Below are positions 1 through 9,486 of a DNA stretch of 64,000 nucleotides, piece after piece. A program made the translations under genes and the position numbers. Under the pieces are notes generated by a model. The model was not told where the DNA came from. It saw only the letters and a list, made by a program, of their open reading frames with translations, and searched no databases. The DNA lies in contig CP148265.1 of NCBI GenBank assembly GCA_045345765.1, positions 1,674,001-1,738,000 of the forward strand, in the 5' to 3' direction. Within the stretch, counting starts at the first letter, position 1, and the number at the start of each line of letters is the position of its first letter. This DNA is from JAOARY01 sp045345765. Lineage in GTDB: Bacteria; Bacillota; Clostridia; Peptostreptococcales; Peptostreptococcaceae.

Positions 1-1
1 T

Positions 2-1675
2 TGGGAAGAAAAAGATTTTTATATTGAAGAAATAGATAAGGAAAACAAAATTCTTAAATGTATAGAAACAAGCGAAGGTAGTAGAACAGAAGTTCAAATA
101 GATGAGGATATAAGAGATTTTTATATGGTAGAAGGAAATACTACTAAAAAAATTACCTTTGAGTCTTTACAAGTTGGAGATATTATAAATATAACAGATG
201 AAAGATATGATACAGAAACGAAGGATTTATATGCTTGGAGAAAAGTGCATAAAGGAAGACTTAAAAAAATATTAGGTGGAAATAATGGTCAACAAATAAG
301 ATTTACATTAGATAATAGTCAAGATACAGAATATAAAGTTGAAGATAAGTTTGGATATACGTACAACAATAATAAAAATATCTATGATGCTAGTAGTGAA
401 AGTTCTGATGTTGCTACAGTATTACAAGATTTTTATAAAGAGAATTTATCCCTATATTCGAACTGGAGAGATAAGATAACTTATGTTTCAGGTAATTTTA
501 ATTTAAGTATTGACTTATATGGTGTATTAGTTGATTATGTAAGTGATTCATCAGGAAGGGTTAAGATATATGATAGTAATAAGAGTAGAAAAAATTATGA
601 TTTTGATGATATTGCTGATTATGATTATCTAAAAACCATTGCTGATGAGGATGATATAATAAAATATACAATAAAGAAAAATAGAAAATTAAAAAGAATT
701 GAAATAGATGATATTATAGATGTATCAGAAGAAGATAAAAAGCTTTCGACAATTAAAGAAGGCGATGATTTTGGAGTGAGTACAATTGAAATAGATGGAG
801 AAGAGTATGAAATGAACAATAATACTGTTTTTTATGATTATTCATCAAAAAATCCAAATACAGTTAAAAAGCTTAGTTTAAAGAATTTTAAAGAAAAAGA
901 TGTACTTTCTGATGTAAAGGTTATATTTAGAACTGATGATGATGATTCTAGTATGCTTACATTATTGGTAGTAAGAGAAAATATGGCAGGTATAAGAGAA
1001 GATACTGTTACTGCATATGTTAAGGATAGTTATAGGCTTGGAGATAAAAAATATGCACAGTTTATAGAGTATGAAAAAGATACTTATGCTGAAAGTAGAA
1101 TAGATGATGCTTGGGATGATTACTATATTGATGGTAGAGTTGTCTTATATGAAGAAGGAACGGATGGATATTTTAACTTGGCATTAAATGAAAAAGACTT
1201 TGAGTTTGTGGCTGGAGAAGTAACCGATAAGAGTAGTAAAAAGCTTACAATAGATGATGATCAAGAGTTTAGAATAGATAAGAAAGAAAGTTTCTTAATA
1301 GAAAGAGAAATGGTTACAGATTTATCTGATTTAGATGAGGATGATATTGTTGTAGGATACGTATCTGGAAGCGAAGTAAGGATGTTAAAGAAATTAAATG
1401 AAAAAGGTGACAAGAGAAGAAGAGGAATAATTAGAGATATAGATTTAGAAGACAGAACAATAGAAGTTGAAATAGATTCAGAAGATGAAACATTTAGAGT
1501 ATCTGACAATATAGATTTTATATTTAAAGATGATTATCTAAAACTTAAGAGTAATAAAAAGCTTCTTATTGAAGAATTTGCAGATAAGGATATTATAGAT
1601 AAACCAGCGATTATAATCTATGATGATAAATCTAAGAAGATAAAAAATATAATTGTATACGACAATTTACATTAA
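2..1675 (+). CDS. Large acidic repeat protein, C-terminal part (5' end outside window)
   Basis: The reading frame is open from base 2, well upstream of the first ATG at 125, so this is the 3' part of a longer gene and the ATG at 125 is internal. The visible 557 residues are very rich in Asp, Glu and Lys, with no membrane segment. Short beta-rich units recur: a 'G-x-I-x-D-I-D' strand, an acidic turn, an 'F-x-V/I' strand, and a 'DLDEDDIVV.Y' strand. Tandem units of this kind are common in S-layer-homology and other exported surface proteins of clostridia. The function is inferred from this layout and from the secreted protease and SecA genes just downstream. It is followed by a strong terminator. 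I do not recognise a named family with certainty. Confidence 0.6.
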   Translation, partial: WEEKDFYIEEIDKENKILKCIETSEGSRTEVQIDEDIRDFYMVEGNTTKKITFESLQVGDIINITDERYDTETKDLYAWRKVHKGRLKKILGGNNGQQIRFTLDNSQDTEYKVEDKFGYTYNNNKNIYDASSESSDVATVLQDFYKENLSLYSNWRDKITYVSGNFNLSIDLYGVLVDYVSDSSGRVKIYDSNKSRKNYDFDDIADYDYLKTIADEDDIIKYTIKKNRKLKRIEIDDIIDVSEEDKKLSTIKEGDDFGVSTIEIDGEEYEMNNNTVFYDYSSKNPNTVKKLSLKNFKEKDVLSDVKVIFRTDDDDSSMLTLLVVRENMAGIREDTVTAYVKDSYRLGDKKYAQFIEYEKDTYAESRIDDAWDDYYIDGRVVLYEEGTDGYFNLALNEKDFEFVAGEVTDKSSKKLTIDDDQEFRIDKKESFLIEREMVTDLSDLDEDDIVVGYVSGSEVRMLKKLNEKGDKRRRGIIRDIDLEDRTIEVEIDSEDETFRVSDNIDFIFKDDYLKLKSNKKLLIEEFADKDIIDKPAIIIYDDKSKKIKNIIVYDNLH

Positions 1676-1723
1676 TTATCTTCTTAGATAGAAGATTTTA
1701 ATAAAATATTTTAATTATTAGTT

Positions 1724-1775
1724 AAAAAGAGATTAATCTTTGGTAATTTTTTACCTTTGCTATTAATCTCTTTTT
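1724..1775 (+). terminator. Rho-independent terminator
   Basis: A 14-bp perfect stem (AAAAAGAGATTAAT with its complement) encloses a loop of about 24 nt that can itself pair, and ends in TTTTT. It lies 50 bp after the stop of the acidic repeat protein. The A-tract on the other side could make it bidirectional. Confidence 0.85.
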
Positions 1776-1837
1776 GAATTTGTGTTATAATAACTAAGTT
1801 GGCTACTTTATATAATAAATTTTTAGGAGGTGTATGT

Positions 1838-3736
1838 ATGAAGATTATAAAATTATTATTTATATATTTATTAATAGTATTAAATACATTCATAGCTTTT
1901 GCTAATGAAGATATAGATTTTTCAAATAATGATACAAATTTAGATAATAATATAAAAACTTCATATATAATAAAATTAAATCCTTCTAAATACTATGAAG
2001 TTAAAGATAATATAGACAAACAACAAAAAGAAGATATACATATTGAAGAAAATAATAATAAAAGTGACAAAAATAAAGAAGAAAACAATACAGATGAGAT
2101 TGTTTATAAAAGTTTAAGTAGAGCCTTAGATAAAGATTTATTAACGAATTTAGATATAGTAAAAAAAGATGATGAAATATACTTGGTAACCGTAGATAAC
2201 GAAAAATCATTAGAACAATTACAAGAAAGTTTAAATGAAGAAATAATATATATTGAAGAAAATAAAAAAAGAAGCAAATTGCAAATAGATAATATTAAAG
2301 AAGATGCACCAAGTTTTAGTGAATCGAATTTAGATGATTTACAAAAACGTAGTTGGGCAGTATCAAAAATCAAAGCATATAATACGCATGATGCAATAGA
2401 AACTGATGGCGAAATAATAATTGCAGTTGTCGATACAGGCGTAGATTATAATCATGAATATTTAAAAGATAATGTAATGCAAGGTTATGATTTTTGGAAT
2501 GAAGATTATGACCCTATAGACGATGATGGTCATGGAACACATGTAGCAGGAATTATAGCAATGACAATAAATCCATATAAATATAAAATCATGCCGATAA
2601 AGGTATTGGATTCTAATGGTGATGGTGATGATTATACAATAGCAAGAGGGATAAGATATGCAGTTGACAACAATGCGAATATAATTAATCTAAGTCTTGG
2701 TGGAGAAGGTTATTCTCGTACTATGAAGGATGCGATTGACTATGCAATTTCAAATAATGTATTAGTAGTATGTGCAAGTGGTAATGAGAATGAAGATATA
2801 AGAAATTTTTATCCAGCTAATTTTAAAGATTGCATAACTGTTGGAGCAACTACAGTTGCAGATCAAAGATGGAATTATTCTAATTATGGGGATAATTTGG
2901 ATATAACTGCTCCTGGAAGAGATATAATAAGTTCTGTGCCAGATTTTGCAGATATAGATTCTAAGCAAGATGGATATACTTATTATGATGGTACATCTAT
3001 GGCAGCACCGTTTGTGGCAGGTGCATTAGCATTACTTTTAAAAATAAATAAAAACGCATCTTCTGCTCAAATTGAAGATGAATTATACAAAAACACTTTG
3101 GATTTAGGGCCTTTAGGTAAAGATATATATTATGGTTATGGACGAATTGATTTTACTAATTTTAAAGTAGTAAAAGAATATAATATAGATGTCACCCAAA
3201 GTATAGATGTACTTGAAAATGAAATAGCATTAAATGATTCATATATAGATATAAAATTAAAAAATGATTTAAAGCCAATAGTAAAGGCATATCAAAATAA
3301 TAAACTTTTGGAAGCTAATGTTGTATACGAAAACAAAGGTCTTAAAATATCTTTTGAAGAAGAATTAAATGAAGATTATCCACTTATTATAAATTTGGAC
3401 GATAAGAAGGTAATTAAATTAGATATATTAAAAGATCAAAATGAATTCGAAATCGTTGAAAATTCGAATGTTGAATTTAAGATAAATGAATTTAATGAAA
3501 TAGATATAAATAATACCAATTTTAAGCTACTGCTTTTAAATTATAATGATGATGATATTTCTAATTTCATACCTTTTGATGATTATACTTATGAGATAAA
3601 AGACAATAAGATATATCTAAGGCTTATGAATTTAAAAGAAGGTTATCACAGCATATATCTACAAGGGTTAAAGGACATTTCGGGTAATAATTTAGCATTT
3701 AGATTTGACTTTTATTATTATCCTAAAAATAATTAA
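1838..3736 (+). CDS. Secreted subtilisin-like serine protease (peptidase S8)
   Basis: A 632-residue S8 serine endopeptidase, predicted to be exported. The start at 1838 follows TTAGGAGGTGTATGT; an upstream in-frame ATG at 1799 has no such site. Residues 1-22 form a signal peptide (MKIIKLLFIYLL...FAFA). A Glu/Lys-rich propeptide-like region runs to about 175. The catalytic triad is visible: Asp199 in VVDTGVD, His232 in GHGTHVAG and Ser387 in GTSMAAPFVAG. Residues from about 445 form a beta-rich C-terminal region, possibly an adhesion or substrate domain. It lies between a surface-like protein gene and secA, with only 19 bp to secA, so it may mature exported proteins, as Cwp84-type proteases do by a different chemistry. 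That role is inference; the family is certain. Confidence 0.92.
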   Translation: MKIIKLLFIYLLIVLNTFIAFANEDIDFSNNDTNLDNNIKTSYIIKLNPSKYYEVKDNIDKQQKEDIHIEENNNKSDKNKEENNTDEIVYKSLSRALDKDLLTNLDIVKKDDEIYLVTVDNEKSLEQLQESLNEEIIYIEENKKRSKLQIDNIKEDAPSFSESNLDDLQKRSWAVSKIKAYNTHDAIETDGEIIIAVVDTGVDYNHEYLKDNVMQGYDFWNEDYDPIDDDGHGTHVAGIIAMTINPYKYKIMPIKVLDSNGDGDDYTIARGIRYAVDNNANIINLSLGGEGYSRTMKDAIDYAISNNVLVVCASGNENEDIRNFYPANFKDCITVGATTVADQRWNYSNYGDNLDITAPGRDIISSVPDFADIDSKQDGYTYYDGTSMAAPFVAGALALLLKINKNASSAQIEDELYKNTLDLGPLGKDIYYGYGRIDFTNFKVVKEYNIDVTQSIDVLENEIALNDSYIDIKLKNDLKPIVKAYQNNKLLEANVVYENKGLKISFEEELNEDYPLIINLDDKKVIKLDILKDQNEFEIVENSNVEFKINEFNEIDINNTNFKLLLLNYNDDDISNFIPFDDYTYEIKDNKIYLRLMNLKEGYHSIYLQGLKDISGNNLAFRFDFYYYPKNN

Positions 3737-3755
3737 AAGCTGTAGGAGGCATAAT

Positions 3756-6700
3756 ATGAGTTTGATAGGAAGTATATTTAATCCGCAAACAAGAGCGGTT
3801 AATAGATATAGAAAAATGGCTAAGCAAGTAATAGCATTAGAAGAAACATATAAGGATTATACGGATGAACAATTAAGAGAAAAGACAACTGAATTTAGAA
3901 ATTTAATTCATAATGGCTCATCTTTAGATAGTATTATAATTGATGCTTTTGCTGTTGTTAGAGAGGCTGCATTTAGAGTACTTGGAATGAAGCATTATGA
4001 AGTACAAATCATGGGGGGAATTGCTCTTCATGAAGGAAATATATCTGAGATGAAAACAGGTGAAGGTAAGACTTTAGTATCTACTTTACCAGCGTATTTA
4101 AATGCACTTAGTGGAGATGGTGTATTTGTTATAACTGTTAATGATTATCTAGCAAAAAGAGATAGAGAAGAAATGGGTAAGGTTCATGAATTTTTAGGAC
4201 TTTCAGTAGGTATTGTATTTAGAGATTTAACACCTGCACAAAAGAAATTAGCATATGCTTGTGATATAACATATGGAACTAATAGTGAATTTGGTTTTGA
4301 TTATCTAAGAGATAATATGGCTGTATTAAAAGAACAAATAACACAAACAAGAAGAAATTACGCGATTATAGATGAGGTTGACTCAATACTTATAGATGAA
4401 GCTAGAACTCCGCTTATAATAAGTGGTATGGGTAATAGACCATCACAATTTTATATAACGGTTGATAAATTTGTTAAGTCACTTAAAAAAGACGATGATT
4501 TTGAAATTGTTATGGATGGTAAAATGGCTGTACTAACTGAAAATGGTATGGATAGAGCAGAAAAATTCTTTAGTTTAGATCATATTGCAGATGCTAAGAA
4601 TGTAGAGTTATTGCATCATATAAGACAAAGTCTTCAAGCAAATTATGTAATGAGAAAAGATCAAGATTATGTTGTTAAAGATAATGAAATAATGATAGTT
4701 GATAAATTTACAGGAAGACTTATGCCAGGAAGATCGTATTCTAATGGACTTCATCAAGCAGTTGAAGCTAAAGAAAATGTAGAAATTAGAAAAGAATCAA
4801 AGACTATGGCTACTATAACATATCAAAATTATTTTAGAATGTTTAATAAACTTTCTGGTATGACAGGTACTGCATTTACAGAAAGACATGAATTCTTAGA
4901 AACTTATGGTATGGGTGTTGTAAAAATACCGACAAACAAACCAATTAAGAGAATTGATTCACATGATAGAGTTTATCAAAATGAAAAAGCAAAGATGAAT
5001 GCAATTGTAGAAGAAGTAATAAAAAGACATGAAACGGGTCAACCAATACTTATAGGTACAATATACATTGATAAGTCTGAACAAATAGCTAGTATGCTAG
5101 CTAAAAAAGGTATTAAATACAACCTTCTTAATGCAAAACAAGATGAGAATGAAGCAGAGATAGTAAAGAATGCTGGTCAAAAAGGTGCAATAACAATTGC
5201 AACTAATATGGCTGGACGTGGTACAGATATCAAGCTTGGAGAAGGTGTTGAAGAATTAGGTGGACTTTTGGTATTAGGTACTGAAAGACATGAATCAAGA
5301 AGAATAGACAACCAATTAAGAGGTCGTTCTGGTAGACAAGGAGATAGTGGAGAATCATTATTCTTTGTATCATTTGATGATAGTATGTTCAAAAGACTTG
5401 ATAAAGAACAGATGGAAAGAATAAGAAATATGGTTAAAAAACTAGGTGTTCCAGAAGATGAACCTATTTCAGATAGAGTAGTATCAAAAGCTGTAGAGAA
5501 TGTTCAAAAGAATATTGAATCTATAAACTTTAGAATAAGAAAATCTACATTAGAATTTGATGCTATACTTAATAAGCAAAGAGAAACTATTTACAATGAA
5601 AGAAATAAGATATTAAAAGGGGAAGACAAAAAAGAATTTATCCAAGCGATAATAAAAGATATTATAGAATATAAGATAAATATCTATACAGAACATAGTG
5701 ATTTCGCAGAAGAATGGGATTTAGAATCTTTACAAAAAGAATTAAAAAAGAATCTTGGATTCCAAGATAGAATAGATATACTTGGTAGAGATGAAAATGA
5801 AATAATGGAGCTTGATAGAGAAAAATTAAAACAAGAATTCTTAGAAGTTGCACTACAAGTATATGAAGAAAAAGAACAAATGATAGGAGAAAAGCAACTT
5901 AGATATGTAGAAAGACTTAATATGATGAAATTCATAGATAAAAGATGGATGGATCATTTAGATTTAGTTGAACAATTAAGACAAGGAGTTGGACTTCAAG
6001 GTATAGGAGCTCAAAATCCAGTTAGAGTGTTTAATAACGAAGCCTTTTCAATGTTTGAAGAGATGCTAATTCTTATAAAAGAAGATACAGCAAGATCAAT
6101 TCTTACTATTTCAAGAAATGAAGAAGAAATGGCAAGAGATAAAGTTAAAAGAGAAAAGTTAAAAGAAAGTGAAAGAATAGAAAGAATCAAAGAATTAGAA
6201 GATAAATACAAGGTGTTTAGAGATAGACTTTATAAAATACCTCAAAACCTTCCTGCTATAGGATTTAATATGGATATAAATGCTACAGAAGAAATAGATG
6301 TAGTAGCAAGATTATACTATTTAGAAGATGGATATGAGATGCCAGTTGAAGGCTATACTAAGAAATTAAGAGTTAAAGGTGAATTTAAAGTAAACTTTGA
6401 AAGAATTGGCGAAGAGTATTTCAAAAAAGGATGGTATCAGGTTAAGGTATTTGTTGTTGGAGAAGAAGCTTCGACGATTAACTTTGAAGTAGTGGATGCA
6501 AAAGATTTAGAGCAGGTTAAAAGACAAGAAGAACAAAAGAGAATGGCTAGACCAAATATTGAATTTTTCCCAGATGATATACCTGTAGTTAGTTTTAAGA
6601 TAAGAGATGATAAAACACAGTCAAAAGAAGCTCTTATGAAAATAGTTTATAATGGAAATATAAAAAATGCTCACACTGCAACAGTTCCAATAAAAGATGG

Positions 6701-7169
6701 AGAGGTTTTTGTAAGTATTAAAGAACCTAAAATTGGTTGGAAAAAGGGTATGTATAATGTGCTAGTTAAAATTGACGATAGAGAAGTCAATATGCCTTTT
6801 ATGATTGTTAATAAAGTAGATAAAGACCAAAATCTTTGGAAGATTGATTTAAGATTTGAAATAGGAGATAAAGAAGATGAAACTGAAGAAGCAAAAGATT
6901 TAGAATCCAAAGAAGTTAAAGATGTAAATACAGAAGAAGTTCAAAATGAAGAAGTAGAAGATGAAGTTCTATTTAGTGGTATAGGACAACTTGTTTATAT
7001 TGAAGAAGGTAAAGTAATAAATAATATGCCGATAAAGGTTAGAAAATCTGGTAGAGTCAGATTCAAACTTAAAAAAGATAAAGATAAGCAGTGGCCTTTA
7101 GGAAGATATGAATTTAGAGTAATAAATAATAATGATATTATAATGACGAAACATTATAAAGTAGTTTAG
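3756..7169 (+). CDS. secA: SecA-family translocase ATPase with long C-terminal beta-domain extension
   Basis: ATP-driven motor of Sec export, acting at the cytoplasmic membrane with SecYEG. The start at 3756 follows TAGGAGGCATAAT and gives the typical N-terminus MSLIGSIFNPQTRAV. Walker A is MKTGEGKT at 99-106, followed by IIDEVDSILIDEARTPL, the TMAGRGTDI and QLRGRSGRQGD motifs, and the helical scaffold (DKRWMDHLD). The 1137-residue length is far above the usual 780-900. From about residue 820 a 318-residue extension replaces the usual Cys-rich zinc tail, and no CxC motif is present. It reads as three beta-rich modules, each ending in 'KG(W/M)Y-x-V-x-V' or 'GRYEFRV', and the last two resemble the protein at 20855. 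It could be the housekeeping SecA or an accessory SecA2 for surface proteins; the absence of prfB nearby and the neighbouring surface protein gene favour the latter, weakly. Confidence 0.93.
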   Translation: MSLIGSIFNPQTRAVNRYRKMAKQVIALEETYKDYTDEQLREKTTEFRNLIHNGSSLDSIIIDAFAVVREAAFRVLGMKHYEVQIMGGIALHEGNISEMKTGEGKTLVSTLPAYLNALSGDGVFVITVNDYLAKRDREEMGKVHEFLGLSVGIVFRDLTPAQKKLAYACDITYGTNSEFGFDYLRDNMAVLKEQITQTRRNYAIIDEVDSILIDEARTPLIISGMGNRPSQFYITVDKFVKSLKKDDDFEIVMDGKMAVLTENGMDRAEKFFSLDHIADAKNVELLHHIRQSLQANYVMRKDQDYVVKDNEIMIVDKFTGRLMPGRSYSNGLHQAVEAKENVEIRKESKTMATITYQNYFRMFNKLSGMTGTAFTERHEFLETYGMGVVKIPTNKPIKRIDSHDRVYQNEKAKMNAIVEEVIKRHETGQPILIGTIYIDKSEQIASMLAKKGIKYNLLNAKQDENEAEIVKNAGQKGAITIATNMAGRGTDIKLGEGVEELGGLLVLGTERHESRRIDNQLRGRSGRQGDSGESLFFVSFDDSMFKRLDKEQMERIRNMVKKLGVPEDEPISDRVVSKAVENVQKNIESINFRIRKSTLEFDAILNKQRETIYNERNKILKGEDKKEFIQAIIKDIIEYKINIYTEHSDFAEEWDLESLQKELKKNLGFQDRIDILGRDENEIMELDREKLKQEFLEVALQVYEEKEQMIGEKQLRYVERLNMMKFIDKRWMDHLDLVEQLRQGVGLQGIGAQNPVRVFNNEAFSMFEEMLILIKEDTARSILTISRNEEEMARDKVKREKLKESERIERIKELEDKYKVFRDRLYKIPQNLPAIGFNMDINATEEIDVVARLYYLEDGYEMPVEGYTKKLRVKGEFKVNFERIGEEYFKKGWYQVKVFVVGEEASTINFEVVDAKDLEQVKRQEEQKRMARPNIEFFPDDIPVVSFKIRDDKTQSKEALMKIVYNGNIKNAHTATVPIKDGEVFVSIKEPKIGWKKGMYNVLVKIDDREVNMPFMIVNKVDKDQNLWKIDLRFEIGDKEDETEEAKDLESKEVKDVNTEEVQNEEVEDEVLFSGIGQLVYIEEGKVINNMPIKVRKSGRVRFKLKKDKDKQWPLGRYEFRVINNNDIIMTKHYKVV

Positions 7170-7179
7170 GAGGAAGATT

Positions 7180-7863
7180 ATGTCTAATAAAAGTGTAAAA
7201 TTAAACTTACCAAAAGAGTTTAGAGAATATATGTGGTTTAGGTATCTACCTGATTCAACATTTAAAGCATATATGCTTGTTGGAATGGCAATGTCTCAAA
7301 GATTAGAAGGTGAAGAAGCGCTTAAACTTGTTATGGGAATGAAATTAGAGTCTCAAGCAGAGCTTCCAGAGGCTGTAGTAGAAGAAAAGAAAAAAGTATT
7401 AAAGAAGTTTGGATTAGAATATCCAAGTTCTAGAGAAGAAGATATCAAATTACTTCAAAAGCTTAAACTTATAATTGTTGGTAAGACGAAGAAAGGAAAT
7501 ATAGCATTTGTTTGCACAAATCCAATTCCTAAGCCAGAAGATGTTTTAGATATAGATGATGAAGAAAGAGCGATATTAGAACAAGTTAAATTTGAAGCTA
7601 AATATCAAAATGCATTTAATATGGTACTAACATTAATGCTTAATAATAGTGGTAGTTACGTAGGTTCTCTAAAGCATATATGTGATACTACAAAGGTAAA
7701 ACTATCTGAAGTTAAGAAAGTATTAGATTATCTTATAAATGAAGAAAAATCTTTAAGTCTAAGATCAAATAAGAAGTTTGAATCTCTAAAGAAAGACGAT
7801 AAAATTTATATAGATATAGTTAAAGAAGTATTTGAAGAAAAAAGATTTGTAATAAGCGAATAA
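7180..7863 (+). CDS. Conserved-looking protein of unknown function, coupled to secA
   Basis: A 227-residue soluble protein whose gene starts 10 bp after the secA stop with its own TAGGAGGAAGATT site, so the two are probably co-transcribed. I do not recognise the family. The N-terminal half has a conserved-looking WFRYLPDSTFKAYM segment. The C-terminal half (about 150-205) is helical, with a pattern that could be a winged helix (ICDTTKVKLSEVKKVLDYLINEE). There is no signal peptide or membrane span. A regulator or an export-linked cytoplasmic factor are both possible. The WFR-x-LP segment also appears in the unknown protein at 10714, which may be chance. Confidence 0.75.
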   Translation: MSNKSVKLNLPKEFREYMWFRYLPDSTFKAYMLVGMAMSQRLEGEEALKLVMGMKLESQAELPEAVVEEKKKVLKKFGLEYPSSREEDIKLLQKLKLIIVGKTKKGNIAFVCTNPIPKPEDVLDIDDEERAILEQVKFEAKYQNAFNMVLTLMLNNSGSYVGSLKHICDTTKVKLSEVKKVLDYLINEEKSLSLRSNKKFESLKKDDKIYIDIVKEVFEEKRFVISE

Positions 7864-7907
7864 AATAATAGCGATTTCTATAAGTAAATAAAAAGTTTAA
7901 AATTAAA

Positions 7908-7948
7908 AGAGGATGTATAAAATAGTATTAAAATTTTATACATCCTCT
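7908..7948. terminator. Bidirectional terminator between secA operon and lacI-type gene
   Basis: A perfect 15-bp stem (7908-7922 with 7934-7948) and an 11-nt loop lie between two convergent genes. A-rich sequence precedes it and TTTATT follows, so it can end transcripts from both sides. Confidence 0.85.
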
Positions 7949-7951
7949 TTA

Positions 7952-8983
7952 TTAAATAAGCTTTTTTACAGAATTTTTTTCTATCAAAGATGTTAATAAA
8001 TTTACATTTCCGATAAGTTCTTGTCCTGTGTTATACTTGCTTTTGATATTATTCAAAAGAATATCCATAGCTTTGTACCCGATTTCAAAACTAGGCTCTT
8101 TTATAGTAGTTAGTTTGGAGTTTGATATATTCTTGCTATTATTACTATGATAAGTTATTAAGCTAATATCATTAGGAATGGAGATATTGTGTTCATCAAA
8201 ATAAGTAACTATGCCGTGTGCAATATCACTACAAGCACAAAATATTGCACTATATTTTTTTAAATCTATAGATTTTGCTATATTATAGCTCCAATCAAAA
8301 CTACATTGCCCAAAGATTATATTTTCAAAACTAAATTTTAAATTATTTTCATTTAAAGCATCCTTAAAGCCTTCTAATTTATCCATATAGATATTTTCTT
8401 TATTTGAACCAGTTATATATAATATATTTGTATGTCCATTATCTATAAGGTAATTAGTTGCATCAAAACTAGCTTTTTTATTATCTACAAAAACTCTACC
8501 AACTATATTCTTTGCATTTATATATTTATCAATAGTTACAGTTGGTATATTGTAATCTAAAAAACTAATTTCATCATCATCTTTAATAATATTAAACAAA
8601 AGACCATCAAGATGAGTGTGTTTTAATATATCTTCATTTATATAAGTATTATCTTCGTTATATAGTAATATATTTGCATTATCTTCTTTAGCTCTTGTTT
8701 TTATTCCATCGATTATATTTTTATCAAGAGGTGTTTTATTTGACATCAAAACACCAATATTTTTAATCTTTTTTTCATAATCAAGTTTATTAAAGTGAGA
8801 AAGATTTGATTTAGTATTTTGTTTTTTTTCATTTCTTAAATATTTTTTTAAAAGCAAATTTACTTTATCTTTTGTTCTTTTATTTATATTATAATCCTGA
8901 TGGTGCAAAATTTTAAATACAGTTGAAGTTTTAAGTCCTGCTAGACCTGCGATATTGTTAATTTTTTCTAAATCAATCTCCAT
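7952..8983 (-). CDS. LacI/GalR-family transcriptional regulator
   Basis: A 343-residue one-component regulator. Residues 1-50 form the LacI-type helix-turn-helix, diverged from the usual VAxxAGVSxxTVSRVL (here INNIAGLAGLKTSTVFKIL). Residues from about 70 match the periplasmic-binding-protein-like effector domain, with KNIGVLMSN, VFVDNKKASFDATNYLIDNGH and SLITYHSNN. The ATG at 8983 is preceded by GAAAGGAGTAATAAAA; an upstream in-frame TTG overlaps that site and is unlikely. The gene is convergent with the secA operon and divergent from manC across a 500-bp spacer, so manC is a possible target. The ligand is probably a sugar by family, but nothing in the sequence identifies it. Confidence 0.88.
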   Translation of the reverse strand: MEIDLEKINNIAGLAGLKTSTVFKILHHQDYNINKRTKDKVNLLLKKYLRNEKKQNTKSNLSHFNKLDYEKKIKNIGVLMSNKTPLDKNIIDGIKTRAKEDNANILLYNEDNTYINEDILKHTHLDGLLFNIIKDDDEISFLDYNIPTVTIDKYINAKNIVGRVFVDNKKASFDATNYLIDNGHTNILYITGSNKENIYMDKLEGFKDALNENNLKFSFENIIFGQCSFDWSYNIAKSIDLKKYSAIFCACSDIAHGIVTYFDEHNISIPNDISLITYHSNNSKNISNSKLTTIKEPSFEIGYKAMDILLNNIKSKYNTGQELIGNVNLLTSLIEKNSVKKLI

Positions 8984-9486
8984 TTTTATTACTCCTTTCA
9001 ATTGCTTTGACTTTATAAATCCCTATAATAGCCAAATATGATATAATCAATATATAATAGCTGTTACATAAAAAATAATTAATATATATTAATTAAGTTG
9101 CTTAAATATCATATATTAAATAGTTATCCAATAAAATTAAAAATAATCTAAAATAAATCTTACAATATTGTCACTGACGGTCTTTACACTTATCAATCTA
9201 CAAAAAATTAAATTAAATTAAGCCTTAATTAAAATAAATATTAAAAACAAAAATACTTATATATAAGATGGTGACTTTAGTTAAGTGAAATTATTGGATT
9301 GGGAATAAAATCAAAAAAATAAATTAAAATAAAATTATAACTATTAAATAAAATTATTTAAAAAACTTTTCAAATAATAAATTCTTATATATTAAATATT
9401 ACATAAAATTTAGAATTTGAAACTAGGCAGTTTTTACTATATTAAAATTGGGCAATTAATATAATAATATTATTGGGAGGTAGTTT
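8984..9486. other. AT-rich divergent intergenic region
   Basis: A spacer of about 500 bp between the LacI-type gene and manC, above 80% A+T. It must hold both promoters. I could not assign them firmly; a TTGATT-17-TATAGG pair on the minus strand just upstream of the regulator is plausible. I see no ORF with a ribosome binding site, no RNA gene and no clear long operator. Confidence 0.5.

Noticed and set aside
125..127. ATG 125 as the start of the first gene
   Set aside because: The frame is open upstream to base 2 and there is no ribosome binding site before 125, so it is an internal methionine.
5177..6910. Several minus-strand ORFs over secA
   Set aside because: They are Ser/Leu-rich shadows of the AT-rich secA coding strand with no start signals.
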